Below, piece by piece: positions 5,763-6,789 of a stretch of 6,789 bases of DNA. Position numbers and translations under genes: made by a program. How positions within the stretch are numbered: the first letter of the stretch is position 1; each line of letters starts with the position of its first letter. The DNA comes from an uncultured Nitrospina sp. (lineage in GTDB: Bacteria > Nitrospinota > Nitrospinia > Nitrospinales > VA-1): positions 1-6,789 of the forward strand of contig CAJWOD010000081.1 of the NCBI GenBank assembly GCA_913044145.1, given 5' to 3'. The notes beneath the pieces were generated by a model. The model had not been told where the DNA came from and ran no database searches. It worked only from the letters and a program-made list of their open reading frames with translations.

Positions 5763-6789
5763 TTATTGAATACGGTCTTTTTTTATTTCGATTTTCATGG
5801 CATCTATTTTTCTTTTTAGTGTGTTGCGATTGATGCCCAAAGCCTTAGCAGCAGATACCTGTTTTCCGGAATAGGTTTCGAGAACGATTTCAAAAAGATG
5901 CTTTTCTACCTTTTGTATGAGTTTGTCATACAATAACCCATTTTCTTCAATATTATTGTTTTTCAGAAAATCTTTTATCAGTTTGTTCAGCCTGTCATCC
6001 CATTGGTTGGCAAAAGCACCTTCTTTTTGTAAATGCGAAGGAAGATGTTCGGGCAGGATGGGCCCAGAAAGACAAAGCATAACTGCGCGTTTAATTACAT
6101 TTTCCAGTTCCCGGACATTACCTTGCCAATGGTGGCTACTTAAAATGCGTTCGACATCGGGAGAAAGGTATACATTGCCTCGGGCCAATGATTTGGAGTA
6201 TCGGCTGATAAAATGGTTTGCAAGTAGCAGGGTATCTTCAAGTCTTTCCCTCAGTGGTGGTATATGGATATGAATAACATTAAGACGATGGTATAAATCT
6301 TCACGGAAACTTTTTTGTTCGATCATATCGAGAAGGCTTTGATTTGTCGCGGCGATAATTCGCACGTTTGCCCTCAAAGGCTCTTTGCCACCTACCCTAT
6401 AGTATTCATTATTTTGCAAAACACGTAGTATTTTTGCTTGTAATGGCAATTCCATATCCCCTATTTCATCCAGGAACAAAGTGCCGCCATCAGCTTCCTG
6501 AAATTTTCCTATTTTTCTTTCAACCGCACCGGTGAATGCACCGCGTTCATGCCCAAATAATTCGGATTCTAGAAGTTCTCTTGCAATGGCCGCACAGTTG
6601 ATACAGACAAAGGCTTTATCTTTTCTTTTTGAATAATGGTGAAGAGTGCTCGCGATCATTTCTTTACCTGTCCCGCTTTCACCAGTAATGAGGATAGATA
6701 AATCGGAGCCTGCTGATTTACCGATTATCTTAAAAATTTCCTGCATGCCTTTGCTTTTTCCTATTATTGAATTTCCATCGTTTTCTGTG
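5763..6789 (-). CDS. NtrC-like sigma-54-dependent transcriptional activator (5' end outside window)
   Basis: An AAA+ enhancer-binding protein that remodels sigma-54 RNA polymerase. Numbered from the internal Met at 6746, Walker A GESGTGKE is at 22-29, the sigma-54 contact loop GAFTGA at 69-74, Walker B LFLDE at 90-94, sensor I AATN at 132-135, the arginine-finger region FREDLYHR at 147-154 and GNVREL at 209-214. A Fis-type helix-turn-helix with GINRNTLKRKI (304-314) ends the protein. The frame is open upstream to the window edge and continues the family pattern (NSIIGKSKG before MQEIF), so 6746 is not the true start. An N-terminal receiver or other sensor domain is expected but not seen. The HTH and linker resemble NtrC itself, though orthology is unproven. 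The stop lies 4 nt before the deacylase start, so the three genes probably form one operon. The signal it answers to is unknown. Confidence 0.95.
   Translation of the reverse strand, partial: TENDGNSIIGKSKGMQEIFKIIGKSAGSDLSILITGESGTGKEMIASTLHHYSKRKDKAFVCINCAAIARELLESELFGHERGAFTGAVERKIGKFQEADGGTLFLDEIGDMELPLQAKILRVLQNNEYYRVGGKEPLRANVRIIAATNQSLLDMIEQKSFREDLYHRLNVIHIHIPPLRERLEDTLLLANHFISRYSKSLARGNVYLSPDVERILSSHHWQGNVRELENVIKRAVMLCLSGPILPEHLPSHLQKEGAFANQWDDRLNKLIKDFLKNNNIEENGLLYDKLIQKVEKHLFEIVLETYSGKQVSAAKALGINRNTLKRKIDAMKIEIKKDRIQ

Noticed and set aside
5917..6273. Plus-strand ORF of 118 codons antisense to the sigma-54 activator
   Set aside because: Low-complexity Ser/Leu-rich translation opposite a conserved AAA+ gene; a shadow frame.

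Overview
All genes read on the minus strand, so the biological order runs from high to low coordinates. The DNA is AT-rich (I estimate about 40% GC). A periplasmic lytic transglycosylase and a sigma-54 (NtrC-class) activator point to a diderm bacterium. The long TPR-plus-SLT architecture next to miaA and an NtrC-type regulator would suit a deltaproteobacterial-grade or Nitrospinota-like lineage, but I hold that placement weakly. I see no insertion sequence, CRISPR array, tRNA or rRNA gene.

Right-hand block (6789 to 3834): the C-terminal three quarters or so of an NtrC-like sigma-54 activator (start beyond the window). It is followed after 4 nt by a zinc-dependent deacylase of the succinylglutamate desuccinylase/aspartoacylase (AstE/AspA) family. 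A second, paralogous family member then starts at a GTGA overlap. The first paralog keeps all zinc ligands and the catalytic Glu; the second has lost every one of them while keeping fold-level similarity along its length. This looks like an active enzyme plus pseudoenzyme pair made from one transcript.

Spacer (3833 to about 3652): a good sigma-70-like promoter (TTGATG-N17-TAAAAT) for the left-hand block. An inverted repeat overlaps its -35 box and a perfect 12-bp palindrome lies just upstream. No convincing terminator separates the two blocks.

Left-hand block (3651 to 1): a TrmN6/YfiC-type tRNA adenine-N6 methyltransferase whose 3' end overlaps the next start by 50 nt, then miaA (tRNA A37 dimethylallyltransferase). 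The miaA reading frame has no stop codon. It passes through one hydrophobic, signal-like segment and continues in the same frame as a TPR-rich soluble lytic transglycosylase (Slt) until it leaves the window at the YNAGP motif of the SLT domain. I checked the whole 2963-nt frame triplet by triplet and found no stop. As written, the DNA encodes a cytoplasmic tRNA-modifying enzyme joined through a membrane segment to a periplasmic cell-wall enzyme. This is the most unusual thing in the window, with the dead deacylase paralog second.
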